Shown here: in pieces, positions 51,595 through 63,122 of the stretch
Layout of the letters: the number at the start of each line of letters is the position of its first letter
Position numbering within the stretch: position 1 is the first letter of the stretch
Source: Kryptolebias marmoratus
Lineage: Eukaryota > Chordata > Actinopteri > Cyprinodontiformes > Rivulidae
Reading direction: 5' to 3'
Assembly: GCF_001649575.2 (NCBI RefSeq)
Contig: NC_051447.1
Location: 1,485,026-1,549,025 of the forward strand
DNA length: 64,000 nt
The notes under the pieces: model-generated
What the model was told of the DNA's origin: nothing
What the model saw: the letters and a program-made list of their open reading frames with translations, nothing else
The model's database searches: none
Program-made: the position numbers and the translations under genes

Positions 51595-51748
51595 TATGAT
51601 GACGTCAGCGGAAGTTCTTGCCGCTCTTCAGAGCGGGAACGCGGGGGCTCCTGTTGTGTTTGCAGACAAGCTGAAGGAAGATTTTTGTCTGAAGTAAAAT
51701 CAGCCTCAAAGTTCGCTGTAGTTCGTTTCTCCGGGTGGGAATCTTCCG
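51595..51748 (+). promoter_or_regulatory. rfc4: rfc4 core promoter and non-coding exon 1
   Basis: A GC-rich stretch with a perfect cAMP-response type site TGACGTCA (51600-51607) and an overlapping-adjacent ETS-type site CGGAAGT (51609-51615). A probable leader follows, ending at the donor TTCCG|GTAAGG (GT at 51749). This matches a TATA-less housekeeping promoter. The exact start of transcription is not visible. Confidence 0.6.
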
Positions 51749-52224
51749 GTAAGGGCGTCTGTCCGCACAACGTCTGGGATACATCCTGAAAACTGTCCAG
51801 AAGGAGTTTTATTGGCTTCGTAAATATGCATGTGTAACATACTACAACTTTACAAAAGGGTTATAAATCTACAGGCGTAATATTAATAATCAGCGAGCCA
51901 CAGTTTGTGGATTTTTTTATGTGAAGTTATCTGGTCCTCTTTGTTGTAACTCATATTTAAACGACGAGTTCTTTGAATTTATTAAGACCGTAAAAGGACA
52001 GAGTCGGTGTGAAACAACTACTGACACCTAGTGGTCCTATAGGAGATAGCAGTCACCTTTGGCTTTATTCTTTGTTCATATAGGGTTTCTACGATTTTTT
52101 GAAAAGTCTGAAATTTGTTTCTAGGATGGAAAAAACATTTGTTTCCAGACCTTTTCCACATTTCATGTATGAAAAATCTAAATTTTTGAATATAAATTAA
52201 AATGAAAAGCCCAGCATTCATGAA

Positions 52225-52870
52225 AAAATGTATATCCTGCTGCCTTTTATACCAGAGTTTTAGGCTTTTCTTGCTGAGAAACAACAGAGCTGTAGCCATT
52301 ATTGGTCAAACATTGTAAACAACATTATCTGCAACCTCTTGCAATATCTCGAGATGTTACGCTCAGAGTTAGTGCTGTGAATGACTCTTAGCAACTACCA
52401 CATGAAACTGTACTTCAATATCTGTAAATTTGTTTCCAGAAATTATTCAGTTATAGATGTATATCCTATGATTACTTCCTGAGTTTTATTAAAATCCAAG
52501 CAGTGGTTCATGAGATATTTTTCTAACAGTGTTGATGCCAACATTTAATGCCAAAGTATTAAATACAGACGTGGCGAAATGTGTAGCTCTCAAACTGTGT
52601 TGTGGATACTGCTCAGCCACTACCACACCAGTTTTTAGGTCAGTACCTGTAAAATTACTAAATTATAGCTATTTTTGTGTTTCCTAAGATCTGTTGGCTG
52701 TGGTGTCCAAATTGAATTGGGTCTACTTCAAAGCTTAATCAGTTGTAGAGGTATATCCAGTAATTTTGTTCTTTAATTTTATTTAAAATCCATCTAGTTG
52801 TGCTTGAAATATTTTGCAAACAGACAGACAGAATTGACTCCAAATAGTCAATATGGAAATTTTAAAACAA
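52225..52870 (+). repeat. dispersed ~200-bp module with left part, copy f
   Basis: Left part ACCAGAGTTTTAGGCTTTTC and AATATCTCGAGATGTTACGC, then two modules (TTATAGATGTATATCC; AATCAGTTGTAGAGGTATAT) with ACAGACAGACAGAATTGACT at the end. In rfc4 intron 1. Confidence 0.7.
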
Positions 52871-53191
52871 AGATCTTGTGCAATTTGTTATTGTTGTTAT
52901 TATCTGTGAGCACAATGTCAATAGCGCAAAGGACTGCTGATCAACTATTTTCATTAGTTGATCAGTTTCAAGTTATTTCTGTTACCTTTATGGGTTTTTC
53001 TTTCTTGAAAAAAAGGGTACCAACAAATGTATCCGCATCTGTATATAGACCTCATTAGATCTGATTTTCTCTCCACCTGAAATCAATTCTCTTGCCGTTC
53101 TGAAAGAAGACTGATCTAACGTTTGTATTTGTTTGAGTTTGCATTTTTGCTTACATCTGCTTGTTCTTTGTGTTTTCTGAAGTCGAGAGTC

Positions 53192-53307
53192 ATGCAGGCA
53201 TTTTTAAAAGGAGCAACTGTTCAAACAAGCAGGCCGCAGAAGGACAAGGCTGCAGCAGGACCAAGTGCAGAGAAAAAGGCCAAGGCTGTTCCCTGGGTGG
53301 AAAAATA
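53192..53307 (+). CDS. rfc4: rfc4 coding exon 2 (start codon)
   Basis: The acceptor TTTTCTGAAG gives an exon from 53183; ATG is at 53192. 116 coding nt ending V-P-W-V-E-K plus the first two bases of a Tyr codon; donor GTAAGT. The start is the first ATG and fits family N-termini (MQAFLKG). Confidence 0.95.
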
Positions 53308-56300
53308 GTAAGTGTGACTGACTCAAAATGTATTGTGAAAATGTTACATTTATTGCACTTAGTTAATTGTCTTGAATGTAAAATCTTCTTTGAGACCTTC
53401 CTGTTAAACTTTTCCTTAAAATAGTTGACAAATATTATTTTTTGTAACATATCTATTTATATGTAGGCTACTAGAAAGAATAATAGGCACAAATCAATAA
53501 GTCAGCAATATAATGTATTTCTGCTGTGTAGTAGGGCAATTTGAAGTTTGCATTCCCCCAAAAAATTTAGCTTTTGTTTTTCTAAATTTTATGTTTTATG
53601 ATCAATAACAGGTTTTCTCCAGACACTCTGGTTTCTGAGACCAAAATGATGTCATTTTATTATTCTAGGAGCTTGGCGAGCCCATTCTTGACACAAGATG
53701 TGGGCAGAACTTTTATCTCCCGGGGGTCTGTGTCAGCTATTGTTTGATTGGCCAGTACTGTCAAGTGGTGGTGGTAATGCGCCACGCTGTTCCATGAGCT
53801 GCTTGGGAACCAGTGTGGCTGGGGTTATGCTGGGAATATTAAGCTGCTGGGAGCTAACATTAGCTTCTGGGATACAATATTCACAGCCTGGCAGCTGATT
53901 TCTCCTGGTTAGAGGCCAGCATGCTGTGTGTGTGGCTGCTGCTGAACAGAGGGCGGGACTCAGTGGTCATCATGACAGCCAACATCCTGAAATAAGATGT
54001 TGTTCTCCTCCTCCTTCATCAATTGAAAAACTTCCATCTCTGTATTTGTCATAGTGTTGTAATAACATGAATCAAACTGATTTCCATGCCATGCAGTTGC
54101 TGTGGTTCTGTTAGGGTCCCAAAATGGTGTGCTGTGGAGCGAGGGGGGGTTCTCTTGGAGTATAAAGTCTCTTTGTGGAAAAGTTATTACATCAGAATTA
54201 TTATAAATTATTGTTTAGATGCCTTCTGGCTGTCTTGATGTGATTTCTGAATTGCCTCACACAGCATGGGAGTTAAAGCCAACCCACCCCTGTTTGCCTT
54301 TTTGTGCCACCAAGCAAAGACGTAACGTCTGATGATGTGATGACATACAGTCAATGAGACTACCCGGCTGAGCGATTTGAAAGCCTTAACCCCAATAAAC
54401 ATTCATTATGAAGAAGATTGGGGCTGTGGTAGTTCGGTGGTCAGTGCCGCAGTCTTATAATCCTGAGATTGCAGGTTCAAGCCCAGGTTGCGTCAGGAAG
54501 GGCATCCGGCATAAAACAATTGACAAATCTTCTATGTGATTTTTGCTCGCTGTGGCGACCCCTGCAGAAGGGAGCAGCCAAAAGCACAACAACAACAACA
54601 CAAAGGAGAAGGCTGATGATGACACACAGCAACTTTGCATTTAGTTAATATAACTATTAACCAAAAGAGATTTTGTTTTAACTGTTTTTAAAAGGGTACA
54701 AGACTTCAGTCACATATTTAATAAGTAGCTCCACATCAAAGCAGCAGAGTTCTGCTCTACACCTCTTTTAGGTTCACGAAGCTTGGTTCATTTCTGAAGC
54801 TCACATCACCAACTCCATTAGTGATGTATAAACGGGCAGCTTAAAGACGGAATGGTCTTTGTGGCCACTTTACAGAACTGCTTTTGAAAGTGCCTTGTAT
54901 CTGCCCACCTCCCGCTTTCACCTTTCACATGCAGACAGTGTAGTTGTTGAAGTTGTTACAATAAATGTATTAATAAGGTTCTGTTAGACTTTTCTGTTTG
55001 ATCAAAAAAATCAATAAATAAATGAAAAGGTTGCACTAAAAGTGTTTTCAGGTGGATTAGATGTGGTTATGTAATTGATAAATGAATATATTCTTCCTGT
55101 GTTTTAAATTTTTTTTTTACCTCCAGCAGACCAAAGTGTGTAGATGAGGTGGCCTTCCAGGAGGAGGTTGTAGCAGTGCTGAAGAAGTCTTTGGAAGGAG
55201 CAGATGTAAGCATCACTTTGGTTCTTTAATTTATCATCATTTCTGTCTTCCACATCTGAACTTTGAGCTTCTTCCATGACAATATGTTCACTGCAGAGCT
55301 TTCATGACTTACTACATGCAAAAAGTAATGAAAGACAAACTAATTTCAGTAAACAGTCATGGCCAAATATCTTGAGAATGCCACAAGTATTGGTTTCCAC
55401 AGAATTTGTTATGGTATTTTGAAGCATTTCAAGTTTTTCATACATTTTTTTTATTGAGTTTATGTAAAGAGCCTGTACTTGCAGTGTTGTCCCTTTTTTC
55501 AAGTTGTCTGCTATGTTCTGGTATGCTGTTAATCAACTTCTGGGTCAAATCTTGACTGATCGCAGCCCATAATAACACAATCAATGCTGGGAGTTTGTCA
55601 GAATTTGTGGGTTTTTGTTTGTTCATCTGTCTCTTGAGGATTGACCACAATGTCATTAAGGCCTGAGAAGGTTTTGGGTCAGGTGCCCAAAATTTCTTTT
55701 TTTATTCCCCGAGCCACTCGGTTATCACTTTGGCCTCATGACATGGTGCTCCAACAAGCTGGAAAAAACAGAAAATTATGGGGGAAGGTTTGGATCAGGT
55801 TAATTTTCATGGCTAATAAGGAGTTAATTTGTAATAATTGCAAATCATCAGATCACTCTTCATAACATTCTAGAGGATTAATTACCATCCTAAAAAATAT
55901 TTGTGACAATAAATATTTCTGTCATTCTCAAAATATTTGGCCATGACTACTACAGTTGGACTAGTCAAGACAGTGTACGAAGTAAGAAGTTGTACCATCT
56001 TCTTACAAACAAAGACGTGTATGTCTCGTCTTTGACCTTTCTTGTGACAGCTGTTAGACTAGGTTTACGTTCTGTCCATACTAGTTTGGATATTTTTGAA
56101 AATCAGACATTTTCTGTTGCATTTGCATCTTCTATCTACACAGTTTTCAGAAAAAAAAAAAAAGATTTTTAAAAACACTATTTTTGGTGCTTCTGTGTGG
56201 GCTGAAAATACAGGGGATTTTAGAAACAACAATGTAGCAGCCTGTTTTGCGCATAGTGGGCAGCCCACTATCACTTTGTGCTCTGAAAACCAAAGCAATT

Positions 56301-59300
56301 TTTTTGCTTCCATCTTGCTTCCTGATATAAATGTAACAGTGGCTCATTGTTACATCTTGTCTCGATTAAGCTTTCGATGTGTGCTGAAATGGTTAATAAG
56401 TTAGAGGGAACTGCAAACAAGGAGTGAGAATTTTTAGGCACCTCATGAATAGATTGGGTTCGAATTCTGAGGGCTGCGATGTGATTATAAAATGATTATC
56501 AATGCATCTATAATCACACTTTGAACTAAATTCTGAGCAGAGACTCTCTCAGACCTAAAAGAGACAACATATTTTGCTCTACACTGCAGTAAAAAACAGT
56601 TTTCATTCCAACAAGATTTTGGGAACCAAATAAACAAACAACAACAACAAAAAAAAAAGATGAGTCACAAGAACTCTAATAATTTTTGCTGTGTCACCAA
56701 GCCCAAGTTTCTATCTTGTATCTGTTGTTCTTCTCAGTGAAATGAACCCCAGACTCTGGTAGCAGAGCTCTGGTTGGACTAACATGTAAAGTACGTAATT
56801 ACTTAAAGTGCAGTTCGGTTCTGGTCTGGTTAGAATGATTACAACACTTGGTCATTTTATTACAGTAGTTGTAAAGCATTGAGTCAGCACTTGTTGGGAG
56901 GCTCATTACAGAATACTTGTCTGTTTGTTTTCCCATTATGTATTGTATATGTTTCAGTAAAATAAGGATTTTTCTGAGCGCTTATGAACGGATGACAGCG
57001 TACTGCACACACAAGACATTAACTATTTGAGGCTTTCCCAAGTAAACAGTATGGAGTCCATCCATCTTCTACCACTTATCCATGGTCGGGTCATGGAGGC
57101 CTTGGCTCCTGGGGCTTGGCCGAGCCAAACCCATAGAAAAGGCAGGGTGCCACCTCCATGTGGGCTCACTACCTGCGAGAAGAACCGTTGAAGTCGGGTG
57201 CCATGTAAGCTGGTCGCAGGCAAGCGAGGGTCCCTGGCTGGTGACAGAATGGAGTGACAGATGTAAAATTTCACAAGATCACTGCTAACAATCTTGCCTA
57301 GAGCAATCAGTGGCCGTTCTAGTGTTTCTCTATTTTAGTGGGTTAAAGAGTAAAAGAAAACGCACACATTTTGTAGGGTTTTTTTCTTCTTTGAATTTAC
57401 ATATTCTGTCCAGCGAAGCTTTGTTTCACCAGTGTTCTGTTGTTATTTCAGCTCCCAAACCTGCTTTTCTATGGTCCTCCTGGAACAGGAAAAACGTCGA
57501 CAATCTTAGCTGCTGCCAGAGAACTTTATGGGTAAGTCTACAGTTTTTTAGTACCAGAATGTTCTTTGAGTTTCACCTTGATGATTTATCTTTTCTGTAC
57601 CCGTATTTCTTCAGTCCGGAGCTGTACAGGCAGAGAGTGCTGGAGCTGAATGCCTCAGATGAACGAGGCATACAGGTCATCAGAGAGAAAGTCAAGAACT
57701 TTGCGCATCTCACTGTGTCTGGGACCCGTCCTGAGTGAGTCACCACTCTTGAAGAACATGAACGTTCATGAACAAATGGATTTCCCTGCTTGTTATTCTG
57801 CATCAACAACCTGAAGGCATTTAGTCAGAGCCCCCACACATTTAGAATAACAATCTTTCAACAGTTAAGACATGTTAGTTTTAGAGAACCATCGGGAATT
57901 TTAAATACTTTTTTTTTCTAACAAACTGTGATTGTGTATAATTGATTGAAGAAATTTTCTTATCAGCAAAGAAATGTGTACTTTGAATATCTTTGCAGAA
58001 AAACGTGAACCATCTTTCTATATTATGTCTAGGCATGGGTGGGTATGATAGTTTGACGGTATAACATCGAGCAACAATACAACAGTTTTATAATATAAGA
58101 AAATGACCATGATTTGTTTACCTTTATTTAAAAACAAATGCAAATACTATTTACTTATAGATATTTTAGTGTACAGATATAAGTAAGGAGACTGAGAGAA
58201 CATGGATAGAGGGCATGCTTCCCTGGAAAATGATAAAAAGAAATTGATTCAAATGTTTAATTTTTAGGCTAGTTTGAGGAACTTTTTATGTGTAACAACC
58301 TGTTCTTTGTCAGGCAGGGTGGGGAAGGAGGCGAACCCAGAGTGCAGACTCACCTTGCAACGAAAACTAATTTATTAAAAATGAAAATGAACAAAAACAA
58401 AAAGGCTGACGTGGCAGCAAAATCAAGAACTGAGTTTAAACATAAATAACAAGGCGTGGAGCAGAACATACACCAGGGAAATGAGCAATGATCCAGTGGA
58501 GTGTGGGAGAGATGACCGGGTTTTTAAACAGGAGGTGATTGGAAAGTGGGCACAGGTGAAGCAATTAACAAGACTTGAGACAGGTGTAGATGGGCGTGGC
58601 AGGAAGGCAAAAGAGTGACTGGGGAGGAGTGAATAGTGACAGCAAACACGAACAGGCAAAACTAAACTGAAAACAATAACTCAAACAGAAACAAGATAAT
58701 AACAAAAACAACAAACCGAAACACAAAAACCCAAATCCCCACATTCCCCAGTAACTACCTGCTTAGAGCTGGTGTAGATTCTCAGTCATCCAGGCCATGG
58801 TAAATTCAAAAAAAGTTAAAAAACAAAAACAACTGGACTTCTATTCTGTAGCTGAAGACGTTTCGCTTCTCATCCGAGGAGCTTTCTCAATTCAGAAATA
58901 GAGAGTGGAGTTGAGCTTTTAAAGTTGAGATGTGATGTAAGCAATCCAGCTTACATTTCACTCAACTCCACTTGAGAAAGCTCCTCGGATGAGAAGCGAA
59001 ACGTCTTCAGCTACAGAATAGAAGTCCAGTTGTTTTTGTTTTTTAACTTTTTTTGAATTTACCTGCTTAGAGAAAAAAATAACTTAATTTCTTTTTTTCA
59101 AACATTGCGAAAAGCCCTTAAGAATAGACAGACTTTTTGGTTGTACTGTAGTCTAACTACTGGACCATTTTGAGGTCAACTAAATCAGTTTTTTTATATC
59201 TAATTGTTTATAATGAAACATGTGGACTGGCTACTTAAAATGGCATAAAAATATACCCACTTCCTAATGTGCAGTACCACAAGAAGGACTGAATGTAAAG

Positions 59301-62300
59301 CAGTAAACTCTGTAAGTTACATTCACACATAAAAATACTTTATAAAATGTATAATTAAATGTACATAATTATACTCAAATTTAGTTCAAATCAATTTATA
59401 TTAAGGGGTTGGGGTGTTAAGGTGAGAATGTGACGACTTACAGAGTTTGACTGATGGTCACTGTTTTCTCGCTTTCTGGTTACTGCTGTGGAGTTAAAGT
59501 TTCCCAGTGAGACTCTGATCAGCTTAGAAAAAAGTGAGATTTTCAGATGCTTCTGTGTTTTTTTTTTTTTCACTGTTCACTAGGTTCACAGCAGCTGCTA
59601 TGTTTTTGTCATGCTCGGTAATTCTAGCACCACAGGTTTCTGTTTTTCTTTTTTTCTGTGTTTGACACTCTTCACAATTCAGCAGGAAATTGGCTTTGAG
59701 ATGGCTTTTGGCTGTCCACAATCTCCATTAAATATGTATCAGTTTGTACATGTGTGCACAGAAGCTGCTGCCTGCTGCACAGAAACCATGCATTTCCTTT
59801 CCAACAATGTCTGCCATTGTTCAGATTTCATTGTGAGTTTTGGGAAATTGTTGATGGTTATTTTATTATTTTTTGCAAGGAAATAATGTACACAGTTCTG
59901 CAAGCTGTGTACATGAAAATAAGGCATGATTCTCAAAAATTGGCTCAAAACATTGTCTCACAGCTTTGCTGGCTTTTTTCACCTAGGTCAGACCATGCAA
60001 TACTCATTCAAATGACAAAAACCCAAGAGCTCCATCTCAGACTCAGAAAGACTGAAGAAGTATGTCTAGTTTGGAAGAGATACAGGAGAAAGCCTCTTCT
60101 CTCTAAAAACACCATGACTCGAAGGAACAATGTCTTTTGGGAGCATGAGACTAAATTAGAGATATTTACCCATAATGTATGGCAGCTTGTTTGAATGAAA
60201 CCAAGCACAGCATATTAGCACAAACCTCTCATACCAACTGTCAGCACAGTGGTGGAGGGCTGATGGTTTGGGTTCCTCGCAGTCATTAAAGGTGAACTGA
60301 AATGAAATCTCAAAAAATTGACATTTCATGAATGTCATTCAATCAAACTCTTCCACACAGCATTTTAGGGACCTATTTTTCTGTTTTTAGAGTTTTAGTC
60401 AATAATTTCTGTAGTCGGTGGTTTGTGGGCCAGAGTTGTCGTCCTGGGTTCATGACGTGCGCTGTGCCCCGGCCGGCCCCAAAAAGAGTGCTGAAGAATA
60501 AGGAACACTGCTACTGTCCGGATGTTTACTAGTGAAAATGGAGGAAGAAACCTTTTTTGGATATAAAGAAATATCGGAAGGGTTTGCAGGAGTAATGGAC
60601 ATACAATCATAGTATGAACCTGAACCGATGGCTAGATCTCTGGAATCAAGTGAAAACTCTTCAGATTCTGATTCTGATGATCAATCAGGACCATCATGGC
60701 TGACAAAACAATGTGCATAACGACCGAGTTGGGAACGAGGAATGGTGAGAACCGATTACCCCCAGACCATTGTCATGACATCAGCCCACAACACTGCAAG
60801 TCAGTAACATCGGCAGGAGAGCTAATGATGCTAACTCTAAGCTAACCCAATGCTAACTGGATGCTAACTCATAAAAGACGTGAACGTGCTTGAGAGTAAC
60901 AAAATACATTCATGCACTCTCTCCACCAGAGTAAACTAATCAACAGCAGTTTCAGACTATGACATTTGTTTAATCACACATGGATTGTCTATATTTATTC
61001 ATCAATAACAAGTTGCTCTGAATCACAAACTAATCTCAAGCTGTCGGCCTGTAAGCAGCTCATACCTTTTAATAACAGTGCATGTTCATGAAGTCACGTT
61101 TGAAGTAAAACTTCCTGTTTCTCGTCTCCTTCTCTGTGGCAATGTCCTCCTCTCCAATTGCATTTCTTTTACAATTAAAAAGTTAGTACTGCTCCTGGCA
61201 AAAGGTCCTGTTTTTTGGATGAAGCCAGTCCACCGCATTAATGAGGGTTGGAGCTTGCAGTACTTCTCTTTGAAGTGCTCTGAAATTGAGTTCTAATCGT
61301 AATTTTCACATTGGAGCTTATGGATCCAAATCTGACAAAGTTTTTTATTGTTTGGGAAGCCAAAAAATTAAATTCCAGTGGTGTTTTCATGCCGGTTCTA
61401 ACAATTAATTGCAACTCACTGAACTATATTGTACCAGTATTCATATACTCATTGATGAACCTCAGCGGCTCTGTGGACGTCACACATCAGAGGGGTCATG
61501 AAAAAAGCCAAAATCGCCAGAGTTTTTTTTTTCAATGTTCAGTATTTAAAAAAAAAAAAAAAGTGTAATTTTTTTATTTTAATTTTTATTTTATTATTTT
61601 CCTTCAACTGATGTTGGCTTCAAAACACTTTTAAGTTGACCATGAACTCCTCTGTAGACCAAAGGATTTTGGGGACAAATGTGAGGCCATCTGTCTGACA
61701 GCTGAAGTTTGAACCAAACTGGGTCCTGATGCAACAGGACAATGGCCCTGAACACAGAAGCTAATCTGCAACAGAACATCTGAAAAAGTCAAAGTCAAAA
61801 CCTCGACCTGATTGAAATGCTGTGGTGGGACCTCAAAGGCAGTATCTCACTGAGCTGCAACTGCTGGCATCTAGCTGGTGAACAGCATTCACAACGGAGT
61901 CTCCAAAATGTTTGTAGTTGTTCTCAGTTTTCTTACATGAGTCACAGAGAATCACAGTTCTGCCTCTTGAATTTTGTATGTTTAAAAGATTTGTGTGACA
62001 AATTTTCTCTCAAAATAGTCACTAGGTCGATGTGGGCGTCTCCAACCTCTCAAGAGCCCTAGAGCTGTATTTTGACACCTGCACAGGAGCTCTCTGATAG
62101 AAAACATCTGAGGTTACATGTCTGAATGTACAGGTCTAACCGCACCGACAGTAAATAATAATCATAAAAGAAAAACTGGGGAGCAATACATGATACAGCC
62201 TGGTACATACCAGGTACATGTTTTGTACCAGGCCAAGTTGTTTCTTTACACTGCTTTTCCACTATCAGGTGTTTAAAAAAAGATTGTTGTGAGGTTTGCA

Positions 62301-63122
62301 ATAATTCTTCTAATTTGCCTATTTTAACTAGACTGAATATTCTCCTAATATACTCCTATCCCTACTGGTCATTTGGTCACAAACACTCAGAATTCAGTGC
62401 AACAAAATATTCACCTAATTATTTGTAAATTTCAGTTGCAGCTATACTCCAACAGTCGCAGCCTACTATTACTACCTGAAAAGAGCTGTGCAGAAACAGA
62501 TGTCTGCAAACCTCAAGGAACTGAAGAAATGTTGTAAAAATGACACAACATGCAGTATTTCTTATGCAGTTCATCTACAATTGTGTTTATTTAATGTTAT
62601 AACTGAAAGACCAAATGATTTCTTGTTCCAGACTGAAAGAGGAAACCTTAGAACTGAAAGAGCCTGCAATTCCTGTTTTTGTGACTGAATTACATTTGTT
62701 TTATTTTATTTTTTATTGATACTTTATTTTTCCCTGAGGGAAATATTTTTCTTTTTTTTCCTGAATATCAGTGGGAAGTCATGTCCTCCTTTCAAGATCA
62801 TCATCCTGGATGAGGCAGACTCCATGACGGCTCCAGCTCAGGCTGCCCTCAGACGAACCATGGAGAAGGAGTCTCGCACAACCCGCTTTTGTCTCATCTG
62901 TAACTATATTAGCAGGTCAGCTGACTGCCGTAGTCCTAGCACACAACAGTGCTTTCTGATTGGTTAATCCTGACTCTGATGCATGTCTCTTTTCCTTCCA
63001 GGATTATTGAGCCACTCACATCCAGATGTTCCAAGTTTCGCTTCAAACCTTTGGCCAATCAGATCCAAGAAGAGCGCCTTCTGGAGATCTGTGAAAAGGA
63101 GAACCTCAAGTACACCAAAGAG
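53192..63122 (+). CDS. rfc4: replication factor C subunit 4, N-terminal exons (partial)
   Basis: Six coding exons join in one frame and give 220 codons of a subunit usually about 360 long. RFC4 is one of the small AAA+ subunits of the RFC clamp loader, which opens PCNA and loads it on primed DNA; it also serves in the RFC-like loaders. Visible motifs: MQAFLKG start; [30 protein letters not shown]; Walker [34 protein letters not shown]; Walker [43 protein letters not shown] with the SRC arginine-finger motif. Lid and collar exons lie beyond the right edge. The conserved order with human RFC4 is complete. The span covers introns; exons are listed separately. Confidence 0.96.
53460..55080. other. 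rfc4 intron 2, mostly unique non-coding sequence
   Basis: Apart from the SINE at 54420 no feature could be supported. The frames at 53698-53898 and 54208-54402 show no recognisable motif. Confidence 0.4.
54420..54605 (+). mobile_element. tRNA-derived SINE, copy 2
   Basis: GGGGCTGTGGTAGTTCGGTG with A-box-like TGGTCAGTGCCGC and B-box GGTTCAAGCCC, then AAGGGCATCCGGC and CAGAAGGGAGCAGCCAAAAG, ending in an (ACA)n tail. Second copy at 32638-32794 in reverse. Confidence 0.8.
55127..55205 (+). CDS. rfc4: rfc4 coding exon 3
   Basis: 79 nt, acceptor ACCTCCAG, donor GTAAGC. It codes [20 protein letters not shown] then KSLEGAD. Confidence 0.96.
55355..55948. mobile_element. internally deleted Tc1-type element
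   Basis: About 35-bp inverted ends (left AGTCATGGCCAAATATCTTG, right CAAAATATTTGGCCATGACT), with TA nearby on both sides. Inside, only a transposase C-terminal remnant on the - strand ([11 protein letters not shown]). In rfc4 intron 3. Confidence 0.75.
57058..57248. mobile_element. miniature rearranged RTE copy
   Basis: 191 bp flanked by the 7-bp duplication ATGGAGT (57051-57057 and 57249-57255). The left ~40 bases equal the RTE 3' end in reverse (CCATCCATCTTCTACC), while the rest resembles RTE 5' leader in the forward sense (AAAGGCAGGGTGCCACCTCC, GAAGTCGGGTGCCATG). So the 5' part is inverted relative to the 3' part. Confidence 0.6.
57452..57531 (+). CDS. rfc4: rfc4 coding exon 4 (Walker A)
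   Basis: 80 nt, acceptor TTATTTCAG, donor GTAAGT. It codes [20 protein letters not shown] then AARELYG, holding the ATP-binding P-loop. Confidence 0.97.
57615..57734 (+). CDS. rfc4: rfc4 coding exon 5
   Basis: 120 nt, acceptor TTTCTTCAG, donor GTGAGT. It codes [20 protein letters not shown] then [19 protein letters not shown]. Confidence 0.97.
58308..58743 (-). mobile_element. solo LTR, family A copy 6
   Basis: On the + strand it starts TGTCAGGC and ends CCCCACA, so on the - strand it reads TGTGGGG...CTGACA. It carries the same reversed signal (AACTAATTTATT) and C/T-rich middle. Flanks TTCTT and TTCCC are a decayed duplication. In rfc4 intron 5. Confidence 0.75.
58802..59060. repeat. long perfect inverted repeat (89-bp arms)
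   Basis: Left arm 58802-58890 and right arm 58972-59060 are exact reverse complements as far as I can read, with an 81-bp loop. The loop holds two smaller inverted repeats (GTGGAGTTGAG/CTCAACTCCAC and GTAAGC/GCTTAC). The arm phrase (GAAGACGTTTCGCTTCTCAT) belongs to a common fish foldback element; a decayed relative is at about 1920-2080. Confidence 0.9.
59980..60290 (+). mobile_element. degenerate Tc1-like transposase remnant
   Basis: A + strand frame has [14 protein letters not shown] and [20 protein letters not shown], which resembles the WSDETK..LFG.N..VW region of Tc1-like transposases. A GGTVEG-like phrase (STVVEG) follows. Weak and broken. Confidence 0.35.
60538..60790 (+). pseudogene. 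remnant of a transposon-associated acidic protein
   Basis: ATG-started phrase [20 protein letters not shown], a stop, then [20 protein letters not shown]. This layout is like the N-terminus of fish repeat-encoded proteins that carry a P2X7-type C-terminal domain. The Cys-rich domain itself is not seen, so the call is tentative. Confidence 0.25.
61615..61910 (+). mobile_element. DDE transposase remnant
   Basis: A frame near 61720-61760 reads [13 protein letters not shown], like the QQDN(D)PKHTS catalytic region of Tc1/mariner-type enzymes, with the Asp followed by decayed sequence. CCTGATTGAAATGCTGTGGT (61808) matches the downstream LNPIEMLW-type region. Confidence 0.45.
62175..62240. repeat. 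GTAC-rich MITE, end fragment
   Basis: CAATACATGATACAGCCTGG, then TACATACCAGGTACATG. Matches one end of the element at 27884-28096. Confidence 0.5.
62772..62915 (+). CDS. rfc4: rfc4 coding exon 6 (Walker B)
   Basis: 144 nt, acceptor TGAATATCAG, donor GTCAGC. It includes [20 protein letters not shown], then [20 protein letters not shown]. It follows a 5-kb intron filled with repeats. Confidence 0.97.
63002..63122 (+). CDS. rfc4: rfc4 coding exon 7 (last in window)
   Basis: 121 nt, acceptor CTTCCAG, donor probably GTAGAA. It codes [20 protein letters not shown] and [20 protein letters not shown]. If the donor is not used, the frame stops eight codons later at 63144-63146, so splicing is required. 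Confidence 0.92.

Noticed and set aside
54420..54605. tRNA-like A and B boxes
   Set aside because: Not a tRNA gene: no cloverleaf acceptor pairing, and the sequence continues as a SINE with a second copy at 32638.
57310..57738. 142-codon frame spanning two rfc4 exons
   Set aside because: It runs through an intron. Only its last part is in the rfc4 frame; exons 4 and 5 with GT-AG borders explain the conservation.
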